A DNA stretch of 64,000 nucleotides from Marinobacter fonticola. GTDB lineage: Bacteria > Pseudomonadota > Gammaproteobacteria > Pseudomonadales > Oleiphilaceae. The position numbers and the translations under genes were made by a program. The stretch covers positions 1,426,001-1,490,000 of the forward strand of contig NZ_CP043042.1 in the NCBI RefSeq assembly GCF_008122265.1, in the 5' to 3' direction. The notes under the pieces were generated by a model. It was not told where the DNA came from and did no database searches. It was given only the letters and a program-made list of their open reading frames with translations. Shown here piece by piece: positions 28,583-39,619 of this stretch (its first letter is position 1; the number at the start of each line of letters is the position of its first letter).

Positions 28583-29001
28583 TGTGACTGACCTCATCCT
28601 TGTAGCTGGTGGAGTCTTGAGCTGAGCTTCCTAACGGCTAATATAAGTCATATTGGGCCATGAGCATGCCTCTTCGGGTGCCGGCTCCGCCTTCAGGCGG
28701 TATGGTTTCCAATCGACGGGCCGGTTGCGACTGGCGCTATAGGAAATCTGATACAAGTGTACATACAGAGGGGTTGGTTATCCCCCGAGTGAAGGGGAGT
28801 GTCGCAAATAAGCCGGGAGCGGGCATTGACTGGCCTGTCTGCCGGACAAGGCGAGCTGGCCAACGCAGCAGTAACTATCGGACCTTTGACGATGTCTATT
28901 GGCGATGACGGAATTAAGTTATCGGCGACGCCGCTTTCAGGGCGAGCCAGAATCGCCGGTAGATCCATCAAAGGATCCCTATAAAAATAAGCGGGATCAC
29001 A
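28583..29001. other. intergenic region, no gene recognised
   Basis: This 419-bp divergent gap between the MaoC and AraC genes holds short open frames without ribosome sites or recognisable products. Promoters for both flanking genes must lie here, but I cannot place them confidently. Confidence 0.5.
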
Positions 29002-30033
29002 ATGCAGGAACTTCGCGACGCGGGTGTGATGTTACGCCTGATCTATCAGGCGATGAAAAAGCAAGGCGTGGACACCCATGAAATTCTCAAGCGTCTTGGC
29101 GTGGACGAGGATTATCTCAATTCCGCACACCTAAGAACGCCACACAACGCACAGCTCTTCTTCTGGCAGGTCGTTGAGGAGGTCTCCGGTGACCCGGATG
29201 TTGGCCTGCATCTCGGCCAGGCGCTGCCAACCTACAAGGGCCAGGTCCTGGAGTACCTGTTTCTCAGTAGCCCTACGTTTGGCGAAGGTTTACGTCGGGC
29301 ACTCAACTACCAGCGGCTGCTGAGCGATGCAGCCAACACAGAATTCTTTATAGAAGGCGACCAGGCCTGCATGGTATTGGATGCCGCATCCGATGAAGTT
29401 CGGCGCCTGAAACACTTCAACGAATGCTTCGTCCAGGGGCTGATTACGTTTTTCAAGTCCATCACCGATGGCCGCTTCCAGTGTTCGCGGGTGGCGTTCG
29501 AGCACGCGCGTGAGGCCCGTCAGGATCATGTTGCTGACGTCCTGGGCTGTGAAGTGGTTTTCAATGCCGAAGAAAACCGCATGTATTTCCCGGCCAGCTT
29601 GCTGGCGCACCCCTCGTCCCACGCTGAGCCCGAATTGCTCGCCTTGCATGAGCGCTTTGCCAGCGAGCAGGTGGCTCGCCTCGAGAAGAAGGATATTGTG
29701 GGACAAGTGGAACGCATCGTGGCCGAGTTGCTCGATAGCGGCGAAGTCACCCTCGACTCGGTAGCCGGGCGCCTCGCCATTAAGCCTCGCACCCTGCGCA
29801 CCCGACTGACGGAGGCCGAAACCAGCTTCAATCAGGTGCTGGCCGATTTCCGTTACCGTTTAGCCCGGCAATTACTTGCGACGACGGACGAGTCCATCGA
29901 CGAGATCGTCTACCTTACGGGCTTTTCCGAGCCCAGCACGTTCTACCGCGCTTTCAAGCGCTGGTCCAGTATGACGCCGATCGAATACCGCAAGACGGCC
30001 CAAGGCCGGGAAGTCCTGGACGTGGTCGGCTAA
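29002..30033 (+). CDS. AraC-family regulator with arabinose-binding-like N domain
   Basis: A 343-residue regulator with an N-terminal domain of the Arabinose_bd type (PF12625-like) and a C-terminal AraC HTH pair (about 240-335: LDSVAGRLAIKPRTLRTRL, then IDEIVYLTGFSEPSTFYRAFKRW). Members of this subgroup often regulate fatty-acid, ester or alkane utilisation genes. The adjacent divergent MaoC gene is the natural candidate target. The ATG at 29002 is 15 nt after a purine-rich AAAATAAGCGGG stretch; the ribosome site is weak. Effector unknown. Confidence 0.88.
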   Translation: MQELRDAGVMLRLIYQAMKKQGVDTHEILKRLGVDEDYLNSAHLRTPHNAQLFFWQVVEEVSGDPDVGLHLGQALPTYKGQVLEYLFLSSPTFGEGLRRALNYQRLLSDAANTEFFIEGDQACMVLDAASDEVRRLKHFNECFVQGLITFFKSITDGRFQCSRVAFEHAREARQDHVADVLGCEVVFNAEENRMYFPASLLAHPSSHAEPELLALHERFASEQVARLEKKDIVGQVERIVAELLDSGEVTLDSVAGRLAIKPRTLRTRLTEAETSFNQVLADFRYRLARQLLATTDESIDEIVYLTGFSEPSTFYRAFKRWSSMTPIEYRKTAQGREVLDVVG

Positions 30034-30052
30034 GATTTGGTGAAAAAATCCG

Positions 30053-30080
30053 TTGACATGACCATACGTCTCTTTATAAT
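30053..30080 (+). promoter_or_regulatory. sigma70 promoter of tRNA-Asp
   Basis: TTGACA (30053-30058) and TATAAT (30075-30080) are perfect consensus boxes with a 16-bp spacer. GC-rich bases follow the -10 box. The tRNA begins 43 bp downstream. Confidence 0.88.
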
Positions 30081-30122
30081 GCGCCCTCGTTGTCGCTACT
30101 GAACGGCGGCAACGTTTAGCGC

Positions 30123-30199
30123 GGAGCGGTAGTTCAGCTGGTTAGAATACCGGCCTGTCACGCCGGGGGTCGCGGGTTCGAGTCCCGTCCGCTCCGCCA
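30123..30199 (+). tRNA. tRNA-Asp (GTC)
   Basis: A 77-nt tRNA with acceptor stem GGAGCGG/CCGCTCC, discriminator G and encoded CCA. The D arm is GTTCAGCTGGTTAGAATAC, the anticodon loop CTGTCAC gives GTC, and the T arm has GGTTCGAGTCC. The anticodon reads Asp codons GAC and GAT. Confidence 0.97.
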
Positions 30200-30338
30200 T
30201 TTCCTTTCTCGCTTTCCTCTTTAATTCAGCTCATCCCAAGTTTTTGTAATCTATCCGTCATGCATCGGACATAATCTACGTTGTATTGTGGTCGTTAGTT
30301 GTTTTTAAACGCACCGATTGATAGCAACGGAGGCCGTC

Positions 30339-30425
30339 ATGGTCGATTACGAAGAAGAATTGCTGGATGGATACATCGAAGATTTCGACGACGATGAAGA
30401 TATCGACGATGCCACCGAGATGTAA
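30339..30425 (+). CDS. 28-residue highly acidic microprotein
   Basis: A short frame begins ATG at 30339 after a strong GGAGG (30329-30333, 5-nt spacing) and stops at TAA 30425. The product contains 15 Asp/Glu among 28 residues and no Lys, Arg or His; its core reads IEDFDDDEDIDD. I know no family for it. It follows tRNA-Asp and could share its transcript. Support rests on the ribosome site and the coding-like composition; too short for firm judgement. Nucleic-acid mimicry or metal binding are conceivable but not shown. Confidence 0.5.
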   Translation: MVDYEEELLDGYIEDFDDDEDIDDATEM

Positions 30426-30537
30426 GCCGACCTGGGTGTAGATGAACCTAAGCTTCGTCGGACGCCTGTTCTGTCGTAGTGCTTTTTGTCCACCCAGAGC
30501 TGGCCATCCTCGTGATTGCCGCCGGTGTATTTTTTGA

Positions 30538-31599
30538 CTATTGGCGGCTCGAGCCGTGTTCCTTCCAACGGCTTCTGGCTTTTCGATGATCCCCCGGGCT
30601 CATGCCGAACCAGCGCCGATAAGCCTTATGAAAGGCCGGAGCTCCGGAAAAGCCCAGCAGCCAAGCGACCTCCGCATAGTTGAGTTGGGTTTCAACGACG
30701 TAGTCTGAAGCCAGATCCCGCCGAGTTTCATCCAGTAGAACCCTGAATTGGGTGTTTTCTTCGTTCAATTGACGCTGCAAGGTCCATGGCGCCGTACCCA
30801 GTTCGGCAGCGACGGCCTCTAGCGAAGGGGGCTGTCCCTCTAGCATCGGCGAGAGCTTTTCCCGCACCTGATCGACCACCGTCCAGCCACCGCGAATGCG
30901 TTTTAGCTGTGCCTCGCACTGCTGGGTCAAGGCGCGGTGCATGGCCGGCTGGAATTGGGCCGACGGCGCCGCGGCGGTTTCAGGGCGAAGCTGGATACTG
31001 TTCTCGGGGGCGCCGAAATTCACCGGGCACCCGAACCAGGCTTCAAAGGCCGGTTGTTGCCCCTGGTCCGGGTACTCAATCCTGACCTGCTCGAGCACAT
31101 GGGTTTGGCCGGTCATCCGCCTTAGGAATTGCGTCCACCCAGCCAGTACGGAATCCACGACAAAGTAGTTATAGACGTTGTAGGGTCGAATGGAATAAAA
31201 GCACGCCCTAAGATCGTCGGCCTCGTAGAAAGGGTGTCCACGGCTATTACGGCTATTGAGAAGGGAGTAGGTCAGCAGGGTTTCAAGCCCCTGGCCTGCG
31301 GTTGCAGCGCTCATAGCGGCAAGGCCCGGTAGTCCCGCGTCTATCGGTCGCGTCTGCTCGCCCATGTTCAGTCCCAGATTGGGATCGCCGGTCAGGCCAA
31401 TCGCCGCCCGGCCGAGGCGCATGAACCGCGGAATGCTGATGCGGGCCTCTGGGGCGTTGACTAGGGTATCGGTGATGCCGAACTGCTCGAACAAGGGCTG
31501 CATCGTTTTGCCTGCATGGTTTACTGCGCGATGCATTACGGATAAGTAGAGCACGCTAATGTCGCCCAAGGCATAGCGTCGACGAGGGGATTCGGGCAT
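30538..31599 (-). CDS. AraC-family regulator divergent from fadH
   Basis: A 353-residue regulator of the same subgroup as the 29002-30033 gene: an N-terminal Arabinose_bd-like domain and a C-terminal AraC HTH (about 255-340: LEAVAAELGTAPWTLQRQL, then YAEVAWLLGFSGAPAFHKAYRRWFG). It is divergent from fadH across 137 bp, so control of fadH by fatty acids or a related metabolite is a sensible hypothesis. The ATG at 31599 is used; its ribosome site is weak. Confidence 0.88.
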   Translation of the reverse strand: MPESPRRRYALGDISVLYLSVMHRAVNHAGKTMQPLFEQFGITDTLVNAPEARISIPRFMRLGRAAIGLTGDPNLGLNMGEQTRPIDAGLPGLAAMSAATAGQGLETLLTYSLLNSRNSRGHPFYEADDLRACFYSIRPYNVYNYFVVDSVLAGWTQFLRRMTGQTHVLEQVRIEYPDQGQQPAFEAWFGCPVNFGAPENSIQLRPETAAAPSAQFQPAMHRALTQQCEAQLKRIRGGWTVVDQVREKLSPMLEGQPPSLEAVAAELGTAPWTLQRQLNEENTQFRVLLDETRRDLASDYVVETQLNYAEVAWLLGFSGAPAFHKAYRRWFGMSPGDHRKARSRWKEHGSSRQ

Positions 31600-31715
31600 A
31601 AAGTAGGCGACTTGTTGTCTAAAGATAATTAAATGTTATTCCAGGATATTGTTAGCGGCAACCATCGCGCTTAATTTAGGTCTCATCAACGAACCGGCCT
31701 CCAGAGCCGGTATGA

Positions 31716-33809
<2,094 letters not shown>

Positions 33810-33945
33810 GTACTGAGATGCCGACACAGTGGTCACAAACCGTTCTTGCTGAAGTGACGGTGTAAAATGATGTCAACTCGATAGCGAACCGAAGGTCGTT
33901 TGTCTAGGCTCAGTCAGATCTAATTGTTCAGCAAAGGGATTTGAC

Positions 33946-34908
33946 TTGAGCCGTTTCGACCGTATCTACCGTATCCACGATATCCTCCGCACTGCCCGCC
34001 ACCCGGTCCCCAAACGCCGTTTTATGACCGAGCTGGAGACTTCCAGCAATACGCTTACACGCGATTTCGAATACCTGCGTGACACGCTTGGTGCGCCCCT
34101 GGTCTATAACCGGGAGCGCAATGGACATGAATACGATCCAGAGGCACCGGTATTCGAACTGCCCGGCTTTTGGATGAATCCCAGTGAACTCTATGCGCTG
34201 TTGGCCTGTGAACAGCTACTCGAGGCCGTACAACCCGGTTTGATGGCGCACCGGTTGGCACCGCTGAGAGAGCGCATTCGCAGCTTGCTGGGTGAGACCG
34301 GTCACGATGCCGAGCGGATCAGCGAGCGGGTCCAGGTTCAGCCCATTCAGGTCAGGCACACACTTCATCAGATTTTCGAGCCCGTGGCCGAAGCGACCCT
34401 GGCTGCTCACAAGCTCCGCTTTGCCTATCGGGGGCGATCCGGTAAGGGCGGCAGCCTGAGAACCGTCCATCCACAACGTTTACTGCATTACCGATCTAAC
34501 TGGTATCTGCTAGCTCATTGCCAAAAAGCCCTGGCCTTACGATTGTTCTCGCTGGATCGAATCGCAGATCCGAAATGTCTGAAAGATCCTGCCAACACCA
34601 TCGAGCCGACTGTCCTTAACGAATACGCCACCTCTAGCTTCGGTATTTTTGGTGGCCAGCCGCTAGGTATCGCTCACCTCAAATTCAACGAACACGCTGC
34701 GCAGTGGGTAGCCGACGAACAGTGGCATCCGGACCAAACCGGCGAATGGCGAGGCGACAGTTTTCATCTGAAGGTGCCCTATGCCGACATGCGCGAGCTG
34801 GTTATGGATATTTTGCGCTATGGAGCGGACGTGGAGGTGATTGGGCCGGTGGAATTGAGGCGTGAGGTGGCCGACCGGGTAAGGAATATGGCTGCACGGT
34901 ACTGTTGA
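33946..34908 (+). CDS. WYL-domain transcriptional regulator of the CRISPR locus
   Basis: A 320-residue YafY-like regulator. The N-terminal winged helix reads RFDRIYRIHDILRTARHPVPKRRFMTELE. The central WYL domain (about 145-210) contains LLHYRSNWYLLAHC and ALRLFSLDRI, and a C-terminal WCX-like extension follows. WYL proteins bind nucleic-acid ligands and often accompany CRISPR-Cas loci, where they usually act as repressors. The start is TTG at 33946. It ends only 74 bp before the cas3 start used here and is the first gene after the inserted segment's left end, so it is likely to control cas expression. Confidence 0.88.
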   Translation: MSRFDRIYRIHDILRTARHPVPKRRFMTELETSSNTLTRDFEYLRDTLGAPLVYNRERNGHEYDPEAPVFELPGFWMNPSELYALLACEQLLEAVQPGLMAHRLAPLRERIRSLLGETGHDAERISERVQVQPIQVRHTLHQIFEPVAEATLAAHKLRFAYRGRSGKGGSLRTVHPQRLLHYRSNWYLLAHCQKALALRLFSLDRIADPKCLKDPANTIEPTVLNEYATSSFGIFGGQPLGIAHLKFNEHAAQWVADEQWHPDQTGEWRGDSFHLKVPYADMRELVMDILRYGADVEVIGPVELRREVADRVRNMAARYC

Positions 34909-34982
34909 TTTAAACAGGAGTGCACGTTTTGGGGCAGCAGCTGTTTTATCGTCCCCCTACATATTATCGGGATGCAAAAGTG

Positions 34983-37730
34983 ATGAGCGATAATCAACCT
35001 ACGGCACGGTATTACCGCTACTGGGGGAAAGCCAGGCCGAGCGACGGGCAAAGCGCGAGCGTGCCCTGTCACTTGTTGCCTTATCATTCGCTGGATGTAG
35101 CGGCGATGGGCTATCTCCTGATGGCGCCCCGGCAGCCGAGGGTGCAAGCGCTTGCCGAGACTGTTCTTATAGAGCCGGCTCAGCTTCAGGGCATATTTAC
35201 CTACTGTCTGTCGATCCACGACCTGGGCAAGTTCTCGCAGTCTTTTCAGTATCAGGCGCGGCCTCATACTGATTTTCTTATTACGCCGGGCACTGGCTTT
35301 CGGCCGGCACAGCACGCGGCGCTGGGGCTGTTGTTGTGGAAACGGTCGACCGCTTTCACGAGCAATATTGTTGATGCTTGCGCCTGGCCGGACGAGCAAG
35401 GCCCTAAGGGTAAGGCGCGGCGGGCATTAGAGCTTTTTCTGGGGACTGCATTTGGTCATCACGGCGAGCCGGTAGACATAGGTCGGGATGAGACCGAAGC
35501 CTTTTTCATACCCGAGGACGAGCAAGCTGCGCTGGATTTCACTATAGAAGCGGCGCGACTTTTCAAGCCTGACTGGCCCCTTCGACAGATGGCCGATCCA
35601 ACCTGGGCTGAAGCACTGAAAGGCATCAGTTGGCATCTGGCCGGCCTAGCGGTATTGGCAGATTGGTTAGGGTCGGACCAGTCCCAGTTTCCCTACTGTG
35701 TTGAACCGATGCCTCTTGACCGTTATTGGTGTGAGCGTGCGTTGCCGCAAGCACAGCGGCAGCTGGATCGGTTGGGTTTCGGCGAGCCACCGCGCCCGGC
35801 GCCATTCCCCGGTGTCGAAGTCTTCTTCGGCTTTAAGCCGACGCCGCTACAGCGTTGGGCCGAGCAGGTTTCTCTGTCCGATGGGCCACAGCTTTTTATT
35901 CTTGAAGACGTTACCGGTGCGGGGAAAACCGAAGCTGCCAATTCCCTGGCCCACCGCCTGATGGCCCACGGCAAGGCCGGTGGGATCTACTTTGGTTTGC
36001 CGACCATGGCGACATCCAATGCCATGTATGCGCGCCTGTCCGGTTATTACCGGCGCTGGTTCGCCGACGATCAAACACCGAATATCGTGCTGGCCCACGG
36101 CGCGAGTCAGCTCCACGATACGTTCCGGGAGTCGTTGATTCCGGCCCAGCCGGACGATCTGAACTATGGCGATGACGAGCGCAGCGCCACGGCTATCTGC
36201 AATCAATGGTTCGCCGACTCGCGCAAGCGTGCGTTATTGGCGGAGGTTGGCGTCGGCACGGTTGATCAGGTGCTGATGAGCGTCCTGCCTTTCCGGCATC
36301 AGGCGCTTCGGTTGATTGGGTTGAGCAATAAAGTACTGATCGTCGACGAAATACACGCCTGCGACGATTATATGCTTACCCTGCTGGGTGCCGTGCTGGA
36401 GTGCCACGCCCAGCAGGGCGGCGATGCCATCCTCCTGACGGCAACCTTGCCCTTGTCCATGCGACGGCAATTGATAGACGCCTGGCATCGCGGGCTCGGT
36501 CGGACAGCGGCGGTTGAACCTGGGGAAATGGCTTTTCCTCTGGCGACCGTGGTGAGTCGGGAACAAACGACGGAAACGCCGGTGGAGACCCGGGCCAGTG
36601 TCGAACGCGAAGTGGCCGTTGCACAGTTGGATGACCAGGAGCAGGCCGTGAAGCTGTTGGTGGAGGCGGCTGAAGCCGGTCAGTGTGCCTGCTGGATCAG
36701 AAACACCGTAGACGACGCCATCGCCGCCTATGAGGCGATTCGAGGCCGAGTTGCCGACCCTGACAAGGTTCTTTTGTTTCACAGCCGCTTTGTGATGGCC
36801 GACCGGCATGCCATAGAGAATGCGGCCCTTTCCCGGTTCGGTAAAGCCTCCCAGTCCGCGGATAGGGCAGGGCGCATCCTAATCGGGACCCAGGTCCTCG
36901 AGCAGTCCCTCGATATCTGCATGGACGTGATGATTTCGGACTTGGCCCCTATTGATTTGCTTATCCAGCGCGCCGGACGACTGCAGCGGCATTGCCGGGA
37001 CGCTGAAGGTAATCGCAATGCCCTGCCAGGCGGCCGAGACGGTCGTCCGGCCCCGGTACTCCATATCTTGGCGCCACCCTTGTCCGGTCCGGCTGATCAC
37101 GAGTGGATGCGACGGTTCCTACCCGGTACCGCTGCGGTCTACCGCGATCATGGCCGCCTCTGGTTGACGTTAAGGACATTGGTGGGCGAGGGCGGCATTC
37201 GCATGCCTCAATGCGCCCGGCACCTGATCGAGTCGGTTTACGGGGATTCGGCTGACGAAACCATTCCGAAAGGTTTGCAGGACAGCTACTTCGATCAGGA
37301 AGGTGAACGTCAAAGCCAGACGGCCATGGCGCAGTTCAATCGACTCAATCTGAAGAAGGGCTATATCACAGGGAGCGCCATGGGCGGATGGCAGGCCGAG
37401 GTGGACATTGGTACGCGCCTGTCGGATGAGCCGAGTGTGAAAGTGACCTTGGTGCTTTGGGACGAGGCGCGCGAGACTCTGAAGCCCATGGTCGAGGATG
37501 TCCGCCATCCCTGGGAAATGAGTCAGGTCAGCCTGCGTCAATCCCTGGCGGAGCGATTGCCCGAATGGCCCGCCGAACTCGAAGTCCAGCGGGAACGTCT
37601 GTTGGCGCAGAAGCCGGGGCTACGCTACTCCAGGCTTTGGCTGGGGCCGTTTGATACGGGCGAGTGGATATATGAGTCCCGGGTGGGTCTTCATAAAGCC
37701 CCGCGAAGCGGGGAACTTGGATCAAGCTAA
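34983..37730 (+). CDS. cas3: type I-E helicase-nuclease Cas3
   Basis: A 915-residue Cas3 that unwinds and degrades DNA captured by Cascade. The HD nuclease is at the N terminus: His35 in YHSLDVAA, HD pair at 79-80 in IHDLGKFSQSF, and FGHHGEP later. The SF2 helicase has Walker A with Lys315 (TGAGKTEAAN), DEIHACDDYM near 456, LLTATLP, QVLEQSLDI and QRAGRLQRH. ATG 34983 begins the conserved YYRYWGKA region; in-frame TTG at 34929 sits 8 nt after a GGAG and is a real alternative. Near its 3' end a GC hairpin resembles the CRISPR repeat. The 246-bp gap to casA suggests a separate promoter for Cascade. Confidence 0.96.
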   Translation: MSDNQPTARYYRYWGKARPSDGQSASVPCHLLPYHSLDVAAMGYLLMAPRQPRVQALAETVLIEPAQLQGIFTYCLSIHDLGKFSQSFQYQARPHTDFLITPGTGFRPAQHAALGLLLWKRSTAFTSNIVDACAWPDEQGPKGKARRALELFLGTAFGHHGEPVDIGRDETEAFFIPEDEQAALDFTIEAARLFKPDWPLRQMADPTWAEALKGISWHLAGLAVLADWLGSDQSQFPYCVEPMPLDRYWCERALPQAQRQLDRLGFGEPPRPAPFPGVEVFFGFKPTPLQRWAEQVSLSDGPQLFILEDVTGAGKTEAANSLAHRLMAHGKAGGIYFGLPTMATSNAMYARLSGYYRRWFADDQTPNIVLAHGASQLHDTFRESLIPAQPDDLNYGDDERSATAICNQWFADSRKRALLAEVGVGTVDQVLMSVLPFRHQALRLIGLSNKVLIVDEIHACDDYMLTLLGAVLECHAQQGGDAILLTATLPLSMRRQLIDAWHRGLGRTAAVEPGEMAFPLATVVSREQTTETPVETRASVEREVAVAQLDDQEQAVKLLVEAAEAGQCACWIRNTVDDAIAAYEAIRGRVADPDKVLLFHSRFVMADRHAIENAALSRFGKASQSADRAGRILIGTQVLEQSLDICMDVMISDLAPIDLLIQRAGRLQRHCRDAEGNRNALPGGRDGRPAPVLHILAPPLSGPADHEWMRRFLPGTAAVYRDHGRLWLTLRTLVGEGGIRMPQCARHLIESVYGDSADETIPKGLQDSYFDQEGERQSQTAMAQFNRLNLKKGYITGSAMGGWQAEVDIGTRLSDEPSVKVTLVLWDEARETLKPMVEDVRHPWEMSQVSLRQSLAERLPEWPAELEVQRERLLAQKPGLRYSRLWLGPFDTGEWIYESRVGLHKAPRSGELGSS

Positions 37731-37813
37731 AAGCGCATTGACCGCCAATAGCGGACCATCCCCGTCAAGGGAACGGCTGGATCTTAGGCCGCTGCTTAGC
37801 TTTGATCAAGTTT
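37699..37813. other. CRISPR-repeat-like hairpin and inverted repeat between cas3 and casA
   Basis: On the minus strand 37696-37716 reads GTTCCCCGCTTCGCGGGGC, which equals the array repeat core GTTCCCCGCGTTCGCGGGG minus one base. Beside it, AACTTGGATCAAGCTAA (37714-37730, covering the cas3 stop) is complementary, with two one-base bulges, to TTAGCTTTGATCAAGTT (37796-37812). The two arms enclose about 65 bp. The remaining 37814-37976 shows no gene and probably holds the Cascade promoter. Confidence 0.5.
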
Positions 37814-37976
37814 GAGTTATTTATTTACCGCTAATAGCTTTAATTTTGTTGTGCCAGAGCTTCGTCGATGGCAGCATGCAGTTGTTTCGGATAAGGCGCG
37901 TGCCAGATACGCATGCCAAATCCTGCGCGTACGCTTGCAATTGAGGGATCACGCGACTCTATTAAGGATGTTTGTT

Positions 37977-39605
37977 ATGAATTTATTGACTGATCCTTGG
38001 CTACCGTTTCACAAACGTGACGGTACGATTGAATACCTTCCCGTTAGAGACATGGCTTCGGCGGATGTCGTTGATCTGGCCTTACCTCGGGCCGACTTTC
38101 AGGGTGCTGCATATCAGTTCCTGATCGGTCTACTGCAGACGGTCTATTCGCCGGAGGACATTGAAGCTTGGATAGAGGGCTACGAATCGCCGCCGTCCGC
38201 CAAGCAGCTTGCTGATGCCTTCGTCCCCTTCGAGCCCGCGTTCTACCTCGACGGCGATGGCCCCCGCTTCATGCAAGACGCCGATCCGCTGGAGGAAGAC
38301 AAACCCACGCTGGCTTCAAGCCTGTTGATTGACGCACCGGGCGCTTCGACCATCAAGAACAATACGGATCACTTCGTCAAATCGGGGCGTGCCGAGACGT
38401 TTTGCCAGGATTGTGCGGCGATGGCCTTGTTCACTATGCAAATCAACGCGCCGTCGGGGGGCAAAGGGTATCGAACCGGGCTGCGCGGTGGCGGGCCACT
38501 CACCACCTTATTGCTCCCTGCCGAAACCTCATGCTCTTTGTGGCACAAGCTCTGGATTAACTTATTGGATGGCGAACAGTTGGCGGTTTCCGATGTGAAT
38601 CCGCGCGATAGCAGCCTCTTCCCCTGGATAGGGCCGACACGCACCAGTGAAAAAGGGCAGGCAACGTACCAGACGGATGTCCATGCCCTGCATCCGCTAT
38701 GGGCCATGCCCCGCAGGTTCCGCCTTATGCTGGAGGACGTGGAAGTACATTGCGATCTTTGCGGCCGCGCTGCCAAACGAACCGTCAGCCAGGTCAGGGC
38801 ACGCAACTACGGCAATAACTACGACGGTCCCTGGCGTCATCCGCTCACCCCGTATCGGACGGACCCCAAGCAACCCGATCAGCCGCCGCTTTCAGTTAAG
38901 GGGCAGCCGGGCGGCATTGGTTATCGGCATTGGGAAAGCCTGGCTCTGGAAGACCGAGAGGAAAGTGGAAACCTGCCCGCCCTGGTAGTCCTCGACTATC
39001 CACGCAAAGTGGACGAGTGCCAGGCGGACGGAGTCGATATACCGCGCGCCGCCCGCCTGTGGGTCTTTGGCTACGACATGGACAACATGAAGCCGAGGGG
39101 CTGGGTCGGGTCGCAGTTACCTTACCTCGCCCTCCCCGAGAACCTCCAGCACCGGCTGCTGAACTGGCTGCGCGTGATGGTCGGCTTGTCCCGCGAGGTT
39201 TGCTGGCAACTTCGCAAGAGTGTCAGGGAAGCCTGGTTCAATCGGCCCTCCGACATTAAAGGCGATATGGAATACATCGACGCCCGGTTCTGGGAGCGCA
39301 CCGAACCGCTCTTCTATTCGCTGCTTGAAGAGTTGGGCAAACGGCTGCTACAGGACGCGATACCGCGGCTGCCGGAGGATGTGGCCCAACGCTGGTATCG
39401 CCATGTGCAGAGGCAGTCGCTAGACGCCTTTGACGAACTTGTACTTTCAACCGGCGATGCCACCGCCAATATGAAACGCATCACGCGTGCCCGGAACCTG
39501 TTTATGGGTTGGTTCCGCAAAAACAAAACAGCGAAGAACTTCCGCAAACAAGCCGGGCTAGAAGAGGGCGCATCTTTGGAACGCGAGCCGGCTGCCGACG
39601 AATAA
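37977..39605 (+). CDS. casA: Cascade large subunit Cse1 (CasA, Cas8e)
   Basis: A 542-residue Cse1, the type I-E large subunit that recognises the PAM and recruits Cas3. The N terminus NLLTDPWLPFHKRDGTIEYLPVRDM is characteristic. A zinc-binding-like Cys pair is seen in VHCDLCGRA near 258 and another at FCQDCAAM. The loop with GGKGYRTGLRGGGPLTTLL fits the L1 region. The frame is open upstream to 37812, but the ATG at 37977 starts the conserved domain with AAGGA 8 nt before. It begins the six-gene Cascade and adaptation operon. Confidence 0.95.
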   Translation: MNLLTDPWLPFHKRDGTIEYLPVRDMASADVVDLALPRADFQGAAYQFLIGLLQTVYSPEDIEAWIEGYESPPSAKQLADAFVPFEPAFYLDGDGPRFMQDADPLEEDKPTLASSLLIDAPGASTIKNNTDHFVKSGRAETFCQDCAAMALFTMQINAPSGGKGYRTGLRGGGPLTTLLLPAETSCSLWHKLWINLLDGEQLAVSDVNPRDSSLFPWIGPTRTSEKGQATYQTDVHALHPLWAMPRRFRLMLEDVEVHCDLCGRAAKRTVSQVRARNYGNNYDGPWRHPLTPYRTDPKQPDQPPLSVKGQPGGIGYRHWESLALEDREESGNLPALVVLDYPRKVDECQADGVDIPRAARLWVFGYDMDNMKPRGWVGSQLPYLALPENLQHRLLNWLRVMVGLSREVCWQLRKSVREAWFNRPSDIKGDMEYIDARFWERTEPLFYSLLEELGKRLLQDAIPRLPEDVAQRWYRHVQRQSLDAFDELVLSTGDATANMKRITRARNLFMGWFRKNKTAKNFRKQAGLEEGASLEREPAADE

Positions 39606-39619
39606 GGGAAGACACAACG

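Noticed and set aside
30347..30568. Minus-strand 73-residue frame opposite the acidic microprotein.
   Set aside because: It starts at a TTG inside the AraC gene, has no clear ribosome site, and its Ser-rich tail is the antisense of the Asp/Glu codons.
33810..33945. An attachment site or integrase remnant at the left end of the CRISPR island.
   Set aside because: I see no recombinase gene or tRNA end, and a 492-bp repeat is far longer than a usual integrase core site.
37699..37713. The CCCCGC/GCGGGG hairpin read as a cas3 terminator.
   Set aside because: It lies within the cas3 coding sequence and has no T-run on either side, so termination is not supported.
37731..37976. An extra cas or toxin gene in the cas3-casA gap.
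   Set aside because: No frame with a ribosome site is present; the open stretch ahead of casA lacks coding character.
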